The position numbers and the translations under genes are program-made. Below are positions 22,955-28,480 of a DNA stretch of 28,480 nucleotides, piece by piece. The DNA lies in NCBI GenBank assembly GCA_045123185.1, contig JBGVIL010000226.1, forward strand, positions 1 to 28,480, read 5' to 3'. Origin of the DNA: UBA1231 sp045123185 (GTDB lineage Bacteria > Bacillota_I > Bacilli_A > ML615J-28 > CAG-313). Numbering within the stretch: the first letter of the stretch is position 1; the number at the start of each line of letters is the position of its first letter. The notes beneath the pieces are model-generated. The model worked only from the letters and a program-made list of their open reading frames with translations, had not been told where the DNA came from and searched no databases.

Positions 22955-24735
22955 TGGCAATAGCAGATACAATAACTTCAATGCGAACACACACTTCTAA
23001 TGCTTATACTATGATAGGTTATGGAACTGACTTAACAGGAATAAATAAAAACCTAGAGAACTTATCTAGCACTATTTTTAATGCCTTTTTAGAAGCATTA
23101 AGAACACCAGATACATTATTCACTAATCTACCAAAAAAGAGTGGTAGTGGTGCTAATATCACCTTAAATGATACTGCAAATGCACCAATGAGAATAATGT
23201 TAAATGCAACTGATATAACACAAGCAGGAACACCAACACCAAGTAGCCCACAAGATATACATACTATAAGTGGAAGTAATAAGGTAATAGTTGGAAATGG
23301 ACAATTATTTAATAAAACTGATATAGTAAGTGGTGAATGGATTAGACCTGATGGACAAATAACAAGTGGTGTACCTGAATATGGTTATAGTAATTATATT
23401 CAAATAATGCCAAATGAAAATTATTATGTAAGTGGAATGGCAAGTAAAAGTGGTTGGACACCTGGTTTTTGCTATTATGATAAGAATAAAACATATATAA
23501 GTGGTGAGGGAAATAGTAATAGAGAAGAATACTCATTTACAGCCCCATCAAATGCAAAATATTTTAGGTTTACATTTAAACTTGCAGATTTAGACACAGT
23601 ATTAGTAAATGCTGGAGCAAGTGCAATAACTTATGTACCATTTATTACATCACAAGAAGCAGATGTAGATTTAGGTGGAACACAATTATATAATTATCTT
23701 GCAAATGCCCTATACAATAGTTCAACAACAAGAGTTCAAACAAATGATTATATATCTCTACCAGCAGGAACATATACAATAAGTTATAGTGGTGCTAATC
23801 AAGTATATGTAATTTATTTTGATAGTAATAATACAAAAGTAGGAGAAACAAACTGGCAAACTGGTGCATTAACTTTCACTTTTAATACAGCATATAAATA
23901 CAAATTTGTATTTAGAAAAACAGGAGATGCAGTAATAAATGCAACTGAAGTATTAAATGTAATGTTAAATAAAGGAAGTACTGCTTTACCATATCAAGAA
24001 TATATAGAACCTATCAATTACAGCAAAATGCCTAATACTAATTACAAAGACCAATTTATTAGAACAAGTGGGAAGAATATATTTGATAAAGATAATGCTA
24101 ATGTTTTAAATCTTTATATCAATACAAGTGGTGAAATATTAACTGCTTCTAATGGTAAGTCAATATATATAGAATGTGAACCTAGTACAACTTATACTAT
24201 TTCAAGAACTGCTGGTGCAAGATTTAGAATAACTGATACAAGTGTTTTACCTGCTAATGGAGTAACAGGAAGTCAATTTGTAGGAACTGATACTGCATCA
24301 AAATTAGTTATAACAACAAGTGCAAATGCTAAATATTTAGTAGTAAATTATTACACAGGAAATAGTGATACATTAAGTGAACAAGCAATTAGAGATAGCA
24401 TTATGATACAAAAAGGAAATATTGAAAACCCACAATATGAACCATATGGCTCAAATGAATGGTATATAAAGAAAGCAGTACCTAAAATAGAAAGTTATAA
24501 TGGAGAAACAATAACAACAACTTATATGTCAACAACGGGTGGACTTGATACAGGTGCAACAGTATATTACGGAACAGATACCCCAACATATACAAAAATA
24601 ACAGGAACACTAGCAGAACAACTAGAATATGTATATCAATTACTAAAATCATACAAAGGTGTTACTAATATTTCACAAGTTAACAACGATTTGCCTTTTG
24701 AGTTAGATGTACAGGCTATTGAAGATATGGAGTAG
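22954..24735 (+). CDS. Large tail fibre / receptor-binding protein with three related modules
   Basis: This 593-residue protein starts within a TAATG overlap. A helical N-terminus (1-60) is followed by a proline-rich hinge (AGTPTPSSPQ, 91-100). Three divergent beta-sandwich modules then follow, at about 117-230, 242-350 and 373-500. Each opens with a similar L/I-F/Y-N/D start (QLFNKTD, QLYNYLA, NIFDKDN) and ends in a Y-x-P-F or P-Y-x-x-Y element. Such modules occur in carbohydrate-binding phage fibres. The end has YMSTTGGLDTGATVYY and TNISQVNNDLPFELDV, the latter a common conserved end of these fibres. It is a likely host-range determinant. Confidence 0.75.
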   Translation: MAIADTITSMRTHTSNAYTMIGYGTDLTGINKNLENLSSTIFNAFLEALRTPDTLFTNLPKKSGSGANITLNDTANAPMRIMLNATDITQAGTPTPSSPQDIHTISGSNKVIVGNGQLFNKTDIVSGEWIRPDGQITSGVPEYGYSNYIQIMPNENYYVSGMASKSGWTPGFCYYDKNKTYISGEGNSNREEYSFTAPSNAKYFRFTFKLADLDTVLVNAGASAITYVPFITSQEADVDLGGTQLYNYLANALYNSSTTRVQTNDYISLPAGTYTISYSGANQVYVIYFDSNNTKVGETNWQTGALTFTFNTAYKYKFVFRKTGDAVINATEVLNVMLNKGSTALPYQEYIEPINYSKMPNTNYKDQFIRTSGKNIFDKDNANVLNLYINTSGEILTASNGKSIYIECEPSTTYTISRTAGARFRITDTSVLPANGVTGSQFVGTDTASKLVITTSANAKYLVVNYYTGNSDTLSEQAIRDSIMIQKGNIENPQYEPYGSNEWYIKKAVPKIESYNGETITTTYMSTTGGLDTGATVYYGTDTPTYTKITGTLAEQLEYVYQLLKSYKGVTNISQVNNDLPFELDVQAIEDME

Positions 24736-24739
24736 AATT

Positions 24740-24865
24740 ATGAAAAAAGGAAAAGGAATAAAGTTTGAAAGAATAAGAAGAATTACTGGCTATCTAGTTG
24801 GTACTTTAGACAGATTTAATAATGCTAAAAGGAAAGAAGTACAAGATAGAGTAGTACATAAGTAG
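24740..24865 (+). CDS. Mini-protein resembling the radical-loop region of class III ribonucleotide reductase, 41 aa
   Basis: ATG at 24740 follows the fibre stop by four bases. The translation contains RRITGYLVGTLDRFNNAKRKEV and then QDRVVH. The pattern R-x-x-G-Y-L-x-G...F-N-x-x-K-x-x-E...R-V-x-H resembles the C-terminal segment of anaerobic NrdD, whose Gly carries the glycyl radical. The glycine is kept, the usual neighbouring Cys is a Thr, and the zinc cysteines are absent. Similar tiny phage ORFs are often labelled NrdD-like. Whether it holds a radical is unknown; the start lacks a good ribosome binding site. Confidence 0.55.
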   Translation: MKKGKGIKFERIRRITGYLVGTLDRFNNAKRKEVQDRVVHK

Positions 24866-24872
24866 GTGTGAT

Positions 24873-25643
24873 ATGAAAGTAATTAAAAGAGATTTAAACA
24901 CAAATATAGATAAATTAACTATAATTCCTATAAGTGATGTACATATAGGAGATAAAACAGCCAATATAAAAGCATTTAAGGAAGTTTTAGAAAGAATTAA
25001 GAATGAACCTAACACTTATACTATTCTTAATGGAGATTTGTGTAATGTGGCTCTAAAGAACTCTAAAAGTGATGTTTATAGTGATGAACTTACACCAATG
25101 GAACAAGTATTACAAATTATAAACTTTTTAGAACCAATAAAAGATAAGATTTTAGTTATGAGTAATGGAAATCACGAAGCAAGAATCACAAATGACACTT
25201 CTATTGATGTACTATATCTTGTAGCAAAGCAATTACACCTAGAACAAGTATATAGCCCTAGTTGGTGGTATTTATATTTAAGTTTTGGGCAAAACAATAA
25301 ACATAGACCAATGTTATATACTTTAACTGGGTATCATGGAAGTGGAAGTTCACAAACCACAGGGGCAAAAGCAAACAAAGTAAAAAAAATGAGCCAAGTA
25401 GTTTTAGCAGATATTTACTTGATGAGCCATGTTCACGAACCATTACAAACAAAAGGTGTAATATTTACACCTGATTATCAACACAAATCTGTCGTTAAAA
25501 AAGAAATGTATTATGTTATTAGTAATGCTTTTGTAGAATATGAAGGAAGCTATGTTGAAAGAATGGGATTAATACCATCTAATAATGGCATAACTGAAAT
25601 TGAACTTTATGGAACTAAAAAGTTAATCAAAATGATTATGTAG
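24873..25643 (+). CDS. Calcineurin-like metallophosphoesterase
   Basis: The 256-residue protein shows the ordered metal motifs of the calcineurin-like superfamily: ISDVHIGD (D22, H24), LNGDLCN, SNGNHEA, GYHGSG, and MSHVHEP. It should carry two metal ions and cleave phosphoester bonds; the substrate, nucleic acid, nucleotide or other, cannot be read from the sequence. AGGTGTGAT precedes the ATG. Such enzymes are found in phage genomes, mostly among DNA-metabolism genes; here it lies between tail fibres and holin. One domain, no signal peptide or membrane segment. Confidence 0.85.
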   Translation: MKVIKRDLNTNIDKLTIIPISDVHIGDKTANIKAFKEVLERIKNEPNTYTILNGDLCNVALKNSKSDVYSDELTPMEQVLQIINFLEPIKDKILVMSNGNHEARITNDTSIDVLYLVAKQLHLEQVYSPSWWYLYLSFGQNNKHRPMLYTLTGYHGSGSSQTTGAKANKVKKMSQVVLADIYLMSHVHEPLQTKGVIFTPDYQHKSVVKKEMYYVISNAFVEYEGSYVERMGLIPSNNGITEIELYGTKKLIKMIM

Positions 25644-25652
25644 GAGGCAAAA

Positions 25653-25985
25653 ATGGAAATTAATTTTGATCTAATTAAATTTATAGCAATAGCAGGAATA
25701 GGTGCTAGTGTAATTAGCACTCCTGTTATTCAAAAAATAAAAGAAATGTTAAAAACAAAAAAATACCTAAATATTATTGCTTGTTTAGTTAGTATTTTAA
25801 TAGGTGAGTTCTTTACTTTATCATTTACTAACTTTGGTGCAGTAAATGGTTTATGGGTAGGAATAATAACTTGGGCTGGTGCAAGTGCAATTTATAAAAC
25901 ATTTGAAAATAAGTTATTTACACCTTTTGGAGAATTAGATAATAGCAACGATATTGTTATAGATAGGGGAGATAAAGATGTATAA
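25653..25985 (+). CDS. Holin
   Basis: A 110-residue membrane protein with AGGAGG ahead and directly upstream of endolysin, overlapping it by 8 bases. Three hydrophobic segments are visible: about residues 8-27 (IKFIAIAGIGASVISTPVI), 38-58 (YLNIIACLVSILIGEFFTLSF) and 62-82 (GAVNGLWVGIITWAGASAIY). An acidic, polar C-terminus follows. This is the pattern of a class I-like phage holin, which permeabilises the host membrane and releases the endolysin. Identified by topology and context. Confidence 0.75.
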   Translation: MEINFDLIKFIAIAGIGASVISTPVIQKIKEMLKTKKYLNIIACLVSILIGEFFTLSFTNFGAVNGLWVGIITWAGASAIYKTFENKLFTPFGELDNSNDIVIDRGDKDV

Positions 25986-26871
25986 GCCATTAACAGAAGA
26001 AAATGTTAAAGACTTTCCTAACTTTAAATATAGTGAGTTTAAATGTGAATGTAAAGGCAAATGGTGTAATGGCTATCCAGTACCTTTTAGTTATGAACTT
26101 GCTAAAAATTTACAAAAAATAAGAACACATTTTGGTAAACCATTACATATTACTTCTGCTATAAGATGTCAAAAATATAATGATAGTTTAAGTGGTAGCA
26201 TAAAGAAATCAAAACATGTCAAGGGCTGGGCAGTTGATTTTTATATAAGTGGTGTAAGTTATGATACACTAGCAAAATATGTAAAGACATTGCCATATTT
26301 TAATTATTGTTATAGAATAAAACCTAAACAAAATGTAATTCACTATGATATTATCCCACCAGAAGAAGATTTAGTAACTCCTACTGTTAAAAGAGATGAA
26401 AACAAAGACCAATTAAAAGTTATAACAACAGAACTTCGAGTAAGAGCAGGACATAGTACAAATAGTAAAAAAATAGGTGTTGCCAAAAAAGATGGAATCT
26501 ACAATTACTATGAAACATATAAAGATAGTAAATATACATGGTATAGAATAGCAGATAAACAATGGATAGCAAATGATGGCAAATGGCTTGAAGTATATCC
26601 AAAGAAAGAAAGTGGTAACATGGAAGAATTAAAAAAACAATTGGAAGAAGCTAATAGTAAGATACAAGAACTAACTTTAAGAGTAGCAGAACAAGAAAGC
26701 AAAATAACTAATCTTGAAACATTAAATAGTTCATTACAAAAAGAAAATCAAGACTTACTTAATGATTTAGAAAGTTATAAAAAGATATATACTTGTACAA
26801 AAACAGATAATTATAAAATAAAAGTAAAACTTTATGAAAATGAAAGTTTATATGTAAAGGGTGTTGAATAA
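25978..26871 (+). CDS. Endolysin: M15 peptidase, SH3b domain, coiled-coil tail
   Basis: This 297-residue lytic enzyme has three parts. Residues 1-130 form a peptidase M15_3-like domain, with SAIRCQKYN, the HxxGxAxD motif HVKGWAVD (H80, D87) and VIHYD with H122 as third zinc ligand; this family cuts peptides of peptidoglycan as D,D- or L,D-carboxypeptidase or endopeptidase. Residues about 145-208 make an SH3b-like wall-binding domain (TTELRVRAGHSTNSKK ... WIANDGKWLEVY). Residues about 214-270 form a coiled coil (MEELKKQLEEANSKIQEL). An M15 enzyme with a coiled-coil tail is not the common layout. No signal peptide, so release depends on the holin. Confidence 0.85.
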   Translation: MYKPLTEENVKDFPNFKYSEFKCECKGKWCNGYPVPFSYELAKNLQKIRTHFGKPLHITSAIRCQKYNDSLSGSIKKSKHVKGWAVDFYISGVSYDTLAKYVKTLPYFNYCYRIKPKQNVIHYDIIPPEEDLVTPTVKRDENKDQLKVITTELRVRAGHSTNSKKIGVAKKDGIYNYYETYKDSKYTWYRIADKQWIANDGKWLEVYPKKESGNMEELKKQLEEANSKIQELTLRVAEQESKITNLETLNSSLQKENQDLLNDLESYKKIYTCTKTDNYKIKVKLYENESLYVKGVE

Positions 26872-26882
26872 GCACTCTTTTT
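26859..26882 (+). terminator. Intrinsic terminator overlapping the endolysin stop codon
   Basis: GGGTGTT (26859-26865) pairs with AAGCACTC (26870-26877) with one bulged G and a GAAT loop, followed by five T. The stop codon TAA (26869-26871) lies between loop and right arm. It closes the late transcript. Confidence 0.65.
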
Positions 26883-26896
26883 ATGTTATAATTATT

Positions 26897-26932
26897 ATGC
26901 AATAAGTTTTTTATGAAAAATGCTTATTACAT
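26897..26932. repeat. Imperfect inverted repeat
   Basis: ATGCAATAAG (26897-26906) and CTTATTACAT (26923-26932) are complementary except at one position. The 16-base spacer itself contains TTTTTT and AAAAA and so can pair internally, giving a long AT-rich cruciform. It lies between two terminators. Its role is unknown. Confidence 0.5.
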
Positions 26933-26943
26933 ATTGGTTGTGC

Positions 26944-26967
26944 TTTTCTTGTTTTGAGGCAAGAAAA
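26944..26967. repeat. Perfect inverted repeat before the bidirectional terminator
   Basis: TTTTCTTG (26944-26951) and CAAGAAAA (26960-26967) form an 8-pair stem with an 8-base loop. It has T-rich and A-rich sides on both strands and may serve as an extra terminator for either direction. Confidence 0.5.
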
Positions 26968-26970
26968 ATA

Positions 26971-26998
26971 AAAAGTAGAATTCGACCTCTACTTTTTT
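26971..26998. terminator. Bidirectional terminator between the late operon and minus-strand genes
   Basis: AAAAGTAGA (26971-26979) pairs with TCTACTTTT (26988-26996), a 9-pair stem with an 8-base loop. T-rich bases follow on the plus strand and on the minus strand too (ACTTTTTATTTTTC). It can stop the late transcript and the convergent transcript from the minus-strand gene that ends at 26997. Confidence 0.75.
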
Positions 26999-27278
26999 AT
27001 TTGAATAAATATAATGGTATTAAAATGATTAAACTAAATGTAGTAGCATATCTTTTTACAAATTTTCTTATGTTTCTACTAATACGATTTATTTTTCTGT
27101 ACTTTCTCAATTTAATAAAGTAATCATTTGGATTATAGAACTTACCATTTAAACCATATTGAATATTTAATATAGTCCAGCCCATAGAAGTTTCTTGACC
27201 TATTAATTGAGTAGGTAAGGTGCTTCTAATACGATTAAATATTTCACCATTTCTTTTTTTATATGTAATTTGATACAT
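26997..27278 (-). CDS. Minus-strand hypothetical protein, 93 aa, accessory gene
   Basis: The start is the minus-strand ATG at 27278 behind AAGGGGGAT. The N-terminal half reads MYQITYKKRNGEIFNRIRST, then TSMGWTILNIQYGLNGKFY, a pattern seen in small conserved proteins of Firmicutes phages and mobile elements, including the T-S-M-G-W segment. The second half is strongly basic (LRKYRKINRISRNIRKFVKRY) and ends in a hydrophobic stretch (TTFSLIILIPLYLF) that may insert into the membrane. It has its own promoter and points against the late genes, as accessory or lysogenic-conversion genes often do. Function unknown. Confidence 0.65.
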   Translation of the reverse strand: MYQITYKKRNGEIFNRIRSTLPTQLIGQETSMGWTILNIQYGLNGKFYNPNDYFIKLRKYRKINRISRNIRKFVKRYATTFSLIILIPLYLFK

Positions 27279-27306
27279 AATATCCCCCTTTCTTTCAAAG
27301 TAGGGT

Positions 27307-27335
27307 ATATTAAGATATTTTTTTAAAAAAGTCAA
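27307..27335 (-). promoter_or_regulatory. Sigma-70-type promoter for the minus-strand 93-aa gene
   Basis: Read on the minus strand, TTGACT (27330-27335) and TAATAT (27307-27312) lie 17 bases apart, the ideal spacing, and 28 bases before the ribosome binding site and ATG region. The -35 matches five of six consensus bases and the -10 four. This is one of only two clear host-type promoters in the window. Confidence 0.65.
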
Positions 27336-27362
27336 ATATATTATGTTAAGTTCTTATTTCTT

Positions 27363-27656
27363 TCATAAATAATTTCTTTTAAATATTTCAATAAATTTAT
27401 CTTTTCCATATAATTCATTAAATTTTTTTTGGCACAATTGTTTGTAGGGTAGAGCAAAGTTGTAATCATTATGCAAATGGTTGTGGCAACTTCTACAAAC
27501 AGGAATACAACAACCATATTTCATGCTTGGTATTCTTCTTGCACCTTCATATATTTCATGTATATCATTTTTAGGTTTACCACATAAAAAGCATTTAGAT
27601 AAATCTTTTGTTAGAATAGAGAACCTCATTCGTTCTAATCTTGTAATTTTACTCAT
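27363..27656 (-). CDS. HNH endonuclease-like protein, 97 aa
   Basis: The minus-strand ATG at 27656 is preferred because AAGGTGG lies upstream; a GTG five codons earlier is the alternative. After a basic N-terminus (KITRLERMRFSILT), a Cys/His set follows: C22-x2-C25, an H33 in IHEIYEGARRIPSMK, then C54-x2-C57-H58 and H62 in CRSCHNHLH. This is the zinc-stabilised HNH/NinG-like fold that nicks or cuts DNA. Phages use such enzymes in packaging, homing or recombination. Here it is alone on the minus strand, 28 bases from a promoterless gap of 84 bases before the 93-aa gene, so it could be a mobile or morphogenetic accessory gene. Confidence 0.75.
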   Translation of the reverse strand: MSKITRLERMRFSILTKDLSKCFLCGKPKNDIHEIYEGARRIPSMKYGCCIPVCRSCHNHLHNDYNFALPYKQLCQKKFNELYGKDKFIEIFKRNYL

Positions 27657-27846
27657 TTTATTAAACACCACCTTTTTATTCGTTTTAATGAGTTTTTATT
27701 TAAAATAATATAAATTTCAATTAAAGTAAAAATATTAAAATTTGGGCTTGTTTTTATGTTCTAATTAAGTAATAAGATATAAATATATTTTTAATGTGCA
27801 AAAATGTAATAAAAAATGTAAAGTTTTTAAAAATTGAAAAAATATA

Positions 27847-27875
27847 TTGCTTTATTGACAATAATATGTTACAAT
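27847..27875 (+). promoter_or_regulatory. Extended -10 promoter of the HTH gene operon
   Basis: TACAAT (27870-27875) is preceded by TGT, giving an extended -10, and TTGCTT (27847-27852) lies 17 bases upstream as a -35. A TTGACA at 27855-27860 is only 9 bases from this -10, too close to be its -35. Transcription would start near 27882, leaving a leader of about 135 bases. Confidence 0.55.
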
Positions 27876-27934
27876 TAATTTGCAAGGTTGAAAGAAGCCT
27901 GTAAAAATTAGGTTAAATTTATTATTTTGTAAAA

Positions 27935-27974
27935 TAGTTAACTTCCAATAATATATGTTACGACAAGTTAACTA
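27935..27974 (+). promoter_or_regulatory. Inverted repeat that can act as operator or antiterminator
   Basis: TAGTTAACTT (27935-27944) and AAGTTAACTA (27965-27974) are fully complementary (10 pairs), and each contains the self-complementary octamer AGTTAACT. The two octamers are 30 bp apart, about three DNA turns. In RNA the second copy shares bases 27970-27974 with the left arm of the terminator, so the two structures exclude each other. In DNA it could be an operator for the HTH protein. Confidence 0.5.
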
Positions 27975-27997
27975 GGTTACAAAAACCTGGTTTTTTT
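27970..27997 (+). terminator. Attenuator-like terminator in the leader of the HTH gene
   Basis: AACTAGGTT (27970-27978) pairs with AACCTGGTT (27984-27992), nine pairs including one wobble, loop ACAAA; T continues to 27997. It lies downstream of the promoter and 21 bases before the start codon, and the left arm overlaps the inverted repeat. The position indicates attenuation instead of end-of-gene termination. Confidence 0.65.
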
Positions 27998-28018
27998 GTG
28001 TAGGAGAGGAGTGAGTAC

Positions 28019-28234
28019 ATGAAGAATACACAATTTCCTGAAATAGTAAATCAAATGACTAAACATAATCAAAAACTTAAAGATATGGTTGAAATTTTAG
28101 GGTTTAAAGAAAAATCTCAAGTCTGCAGAAGATTAACTGGAAAAATAGAATGGACAATAGGTGAAGTAGAAACATTATGTAACTATTATAACATGGACTT
28201 TGAAGATTTGTTTAGAAGAAAGGAGGACAAATAA
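28019..28234 (+). CDS. Small helix-turn-helix (Cro/CI-like) regulator, 71 aa
   Basis: The 71-residue product has a helical pattern with a helix-turn-helix in about residues 18-50: KLKDMVEILGFKEKSQVCRRLTGKIEWTIGEVETLCNYYNM. The phrase IGEVETLCNYYNMDFEDLF is the usual end of the Xre-type fold. It probably binds DNA as a dimer, and the inverted repeat in its leader is a natural candidate site. AGGAG lies upstream twice (28002-28011). It is the first gene of a plus-strand unit and may control the early operon or lysogeny. The TAA overlaps the next ATG. Confidence 0.7.
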   Translation: MKNTQFPEIVNQMTKHNQKLKDMVEILGFKEKSQVCRRLTGKIEWTIGEVETLCNYYNMDFEDLFRRKEDK

Positions 28235-28434
28235 TGAACTTAATGAGAATAAAATGGGAAAACATATTTGGAATTATTACATTCGTAGTACTAGGAATAA
28301 TGGTTATTGAATGGATAAAACAAAATGGGTTCAATTTAGATGTAATTATGTTCGATTTGATTTATGTATCTATGTCAATTATTACAGTGATGTGGTGTGT
28401 AAAACAAACAAGAAAATTATATTTAAACAAATAA
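28234..28434 (+). CDS. Two-span membrane protein, 66 aa
   Basis: The ATG overlaps the HTH gene stop (TAATG) behind AAAGGAGG. Two hydrophobic segments are visible, about residues 11-27 (IFGIITFVVLGIMVIEW) and 40-57 (FDLIYVSMSIITVMWCV), with a basic C-terminus (KQTRKLYLNK). Being coupled to the regulator, it may be a superinfection-exclusion or membrane-sensing protein, which is a guess. No family recognised. Confidence 0.65.
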   Translation: MNLMRIKWENIFGIITFVVLGIMVIEWIKQNGFNLDVIMFDLIYVSMSIITVMWCVKQTRKLYLNK

Positions 28435-28438
28435 AAAA

Positions 28439-28464
28439 GAAAAAGACATTGGAAAATCTTTTTC
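28439..28464 (+). terminator. Weak intrinsic terminator after the HTH/membrane operon
   Basis: GAAAAAGA (28439-28446) pairs with TCTTTTTC (28457-28464) around a 10-base loop, a few bases after the stop codon. The stem is AT-rich and the T-run lies in the right arm, so it is likely but not strong. Confidence 0.5.
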
Positions 28465-28480
28465 ATAAATATTATAACAA

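Larger units (their letters stand above)
27657..28018. other. Intergenic control region between divergent genes (362 bases)
   Basis: This is the longest gene-free stretch in the window and the AT-richest. The left part (27657-27840) lies upstream of the minus-strand HNH gene and could hold its promoter; TTGAAA (27715-27720, minus strand) is a weak -35 candidate. The right part holds the plus-strand promoter and leader listed separately. Three GTTAC repeats (27868, 27957 and 27976) and a near-repeat of CAATAATAT (27859 and 27946) mark it as a control region. No ORF or RNA gene is recognised. Confidence 0.6.

Noticed and set aside
24806..25015. Minus-strand ORF opposite the metallophosphoesterase start
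   Set aside because: Overlaps two supported plus-strand genes and has no start signal.
26920..27123. Plus-strand ORF of 67 residues
   Set aside because: It runs through the bidirectional terminator, has no ribosome binding site, and lies opposite the minus-strand gene that has a promoter and a good start.
1..28480. Integrase, attachment site, tRNA, CRISPR or insertion sequence
   Set aside because: None is visible by eye on either strand; they may lie outside the window. No spaced repeat array or cloverleaf was recognised.
1..28480. Alternative genetic code (TGA as Trp or TAG as Gln)
   Set aside because: All three stops end well-spaced genes and TGG is used at conserved Trp positions, so the standard code fits.

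Overview
This window is a contiguous stretch of a tailed double-stranded DNA phage (or prophage) with a siphovirus layout. It infects a low-GC Gram-positive (Bacillota-type) bacterium. The evidence is very A+T-rich DNA, strong AGGAGG-type ribosome binding sites, dense ATGA/TAATG start-stop overlaps, an ordered terminase-portal-capsid-tail-lysis series, and an M15 peptidase endolysin with an SH3b wall-binding domain. TGG is used for Trp and TGA as stop, so the code is the standard bacterial one. No integrase, tRNA, CRISPR array or insertion sequence is visible.

Layout. (1) 1-3154: end of an early/middle block on the + strand. It holds a gene fragment, an SSB-like protein with an acidic DLPF tail, a possible pseudoknotted leader, a sigma-70-like factor, and a chain of tiny overlapping genes (three coiled coils, one membrane peptide, unknowns). 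(2) 3151-3958: a two-frame gene pair that looks like a siphophage tail-assembly chaperone read through a +1 frameshift. It lies upstream of the terminase, not in its usual place between major tail protein and tape measure. (3) 3961-7697: an unknown gene, three glycosyltransferase-like genes (GT4, GT-A-like, GT2), an 18-codon ORF carrying a sliding-clamp-like motif, a PAPS-reductase-family PP-loop enzyme and two small ORFs, closed by an intrinsic terminator. (4) 7698-16227: DNA packaging and head genes (small and large terminase, a zinc-ribbon ORF, portal, minor capsid protein, scaffold, HK97-fold major capsid protein), head-tail joining genes, tail terminator and major tail protein, ending at a strong terminator. 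(5) 16245-24735: tape measure, tail hub, large tail tip protein, and several fibre or receptor-binding proteins. (6) 24740-26871: a mini-protein resembling the NrdD radical-loop region, a metallophosphoesterase, a holin and an endolysin, closed by stacked hairpins. (7) 26997-27656: two minus-strand accessory genes, one with a near-consensus promoter of its own, the other an HNH nuclease. (8) 27657-28480: a 362-base non-coding stretch holding a promoter and an attenuator-like leader, followed by a new + strand operon (HTH protein and a two-TM protein) with its own terminator.

How the parts fit: the sigma-like protein is a candidate activator of the late block. Terminators at about 7700, 10150 and 16220 divide the late transcript and could set the dosage of head versus tail proteins. 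The glycosyltransferase/PP-loop island may modify phage DNA, virion or host surface. The points most worth following up are the displaced frameshifted chaperone, the pseudoknot-like leader at 513-585, the attenuator-like leader at 27847-27997, and the modification island.
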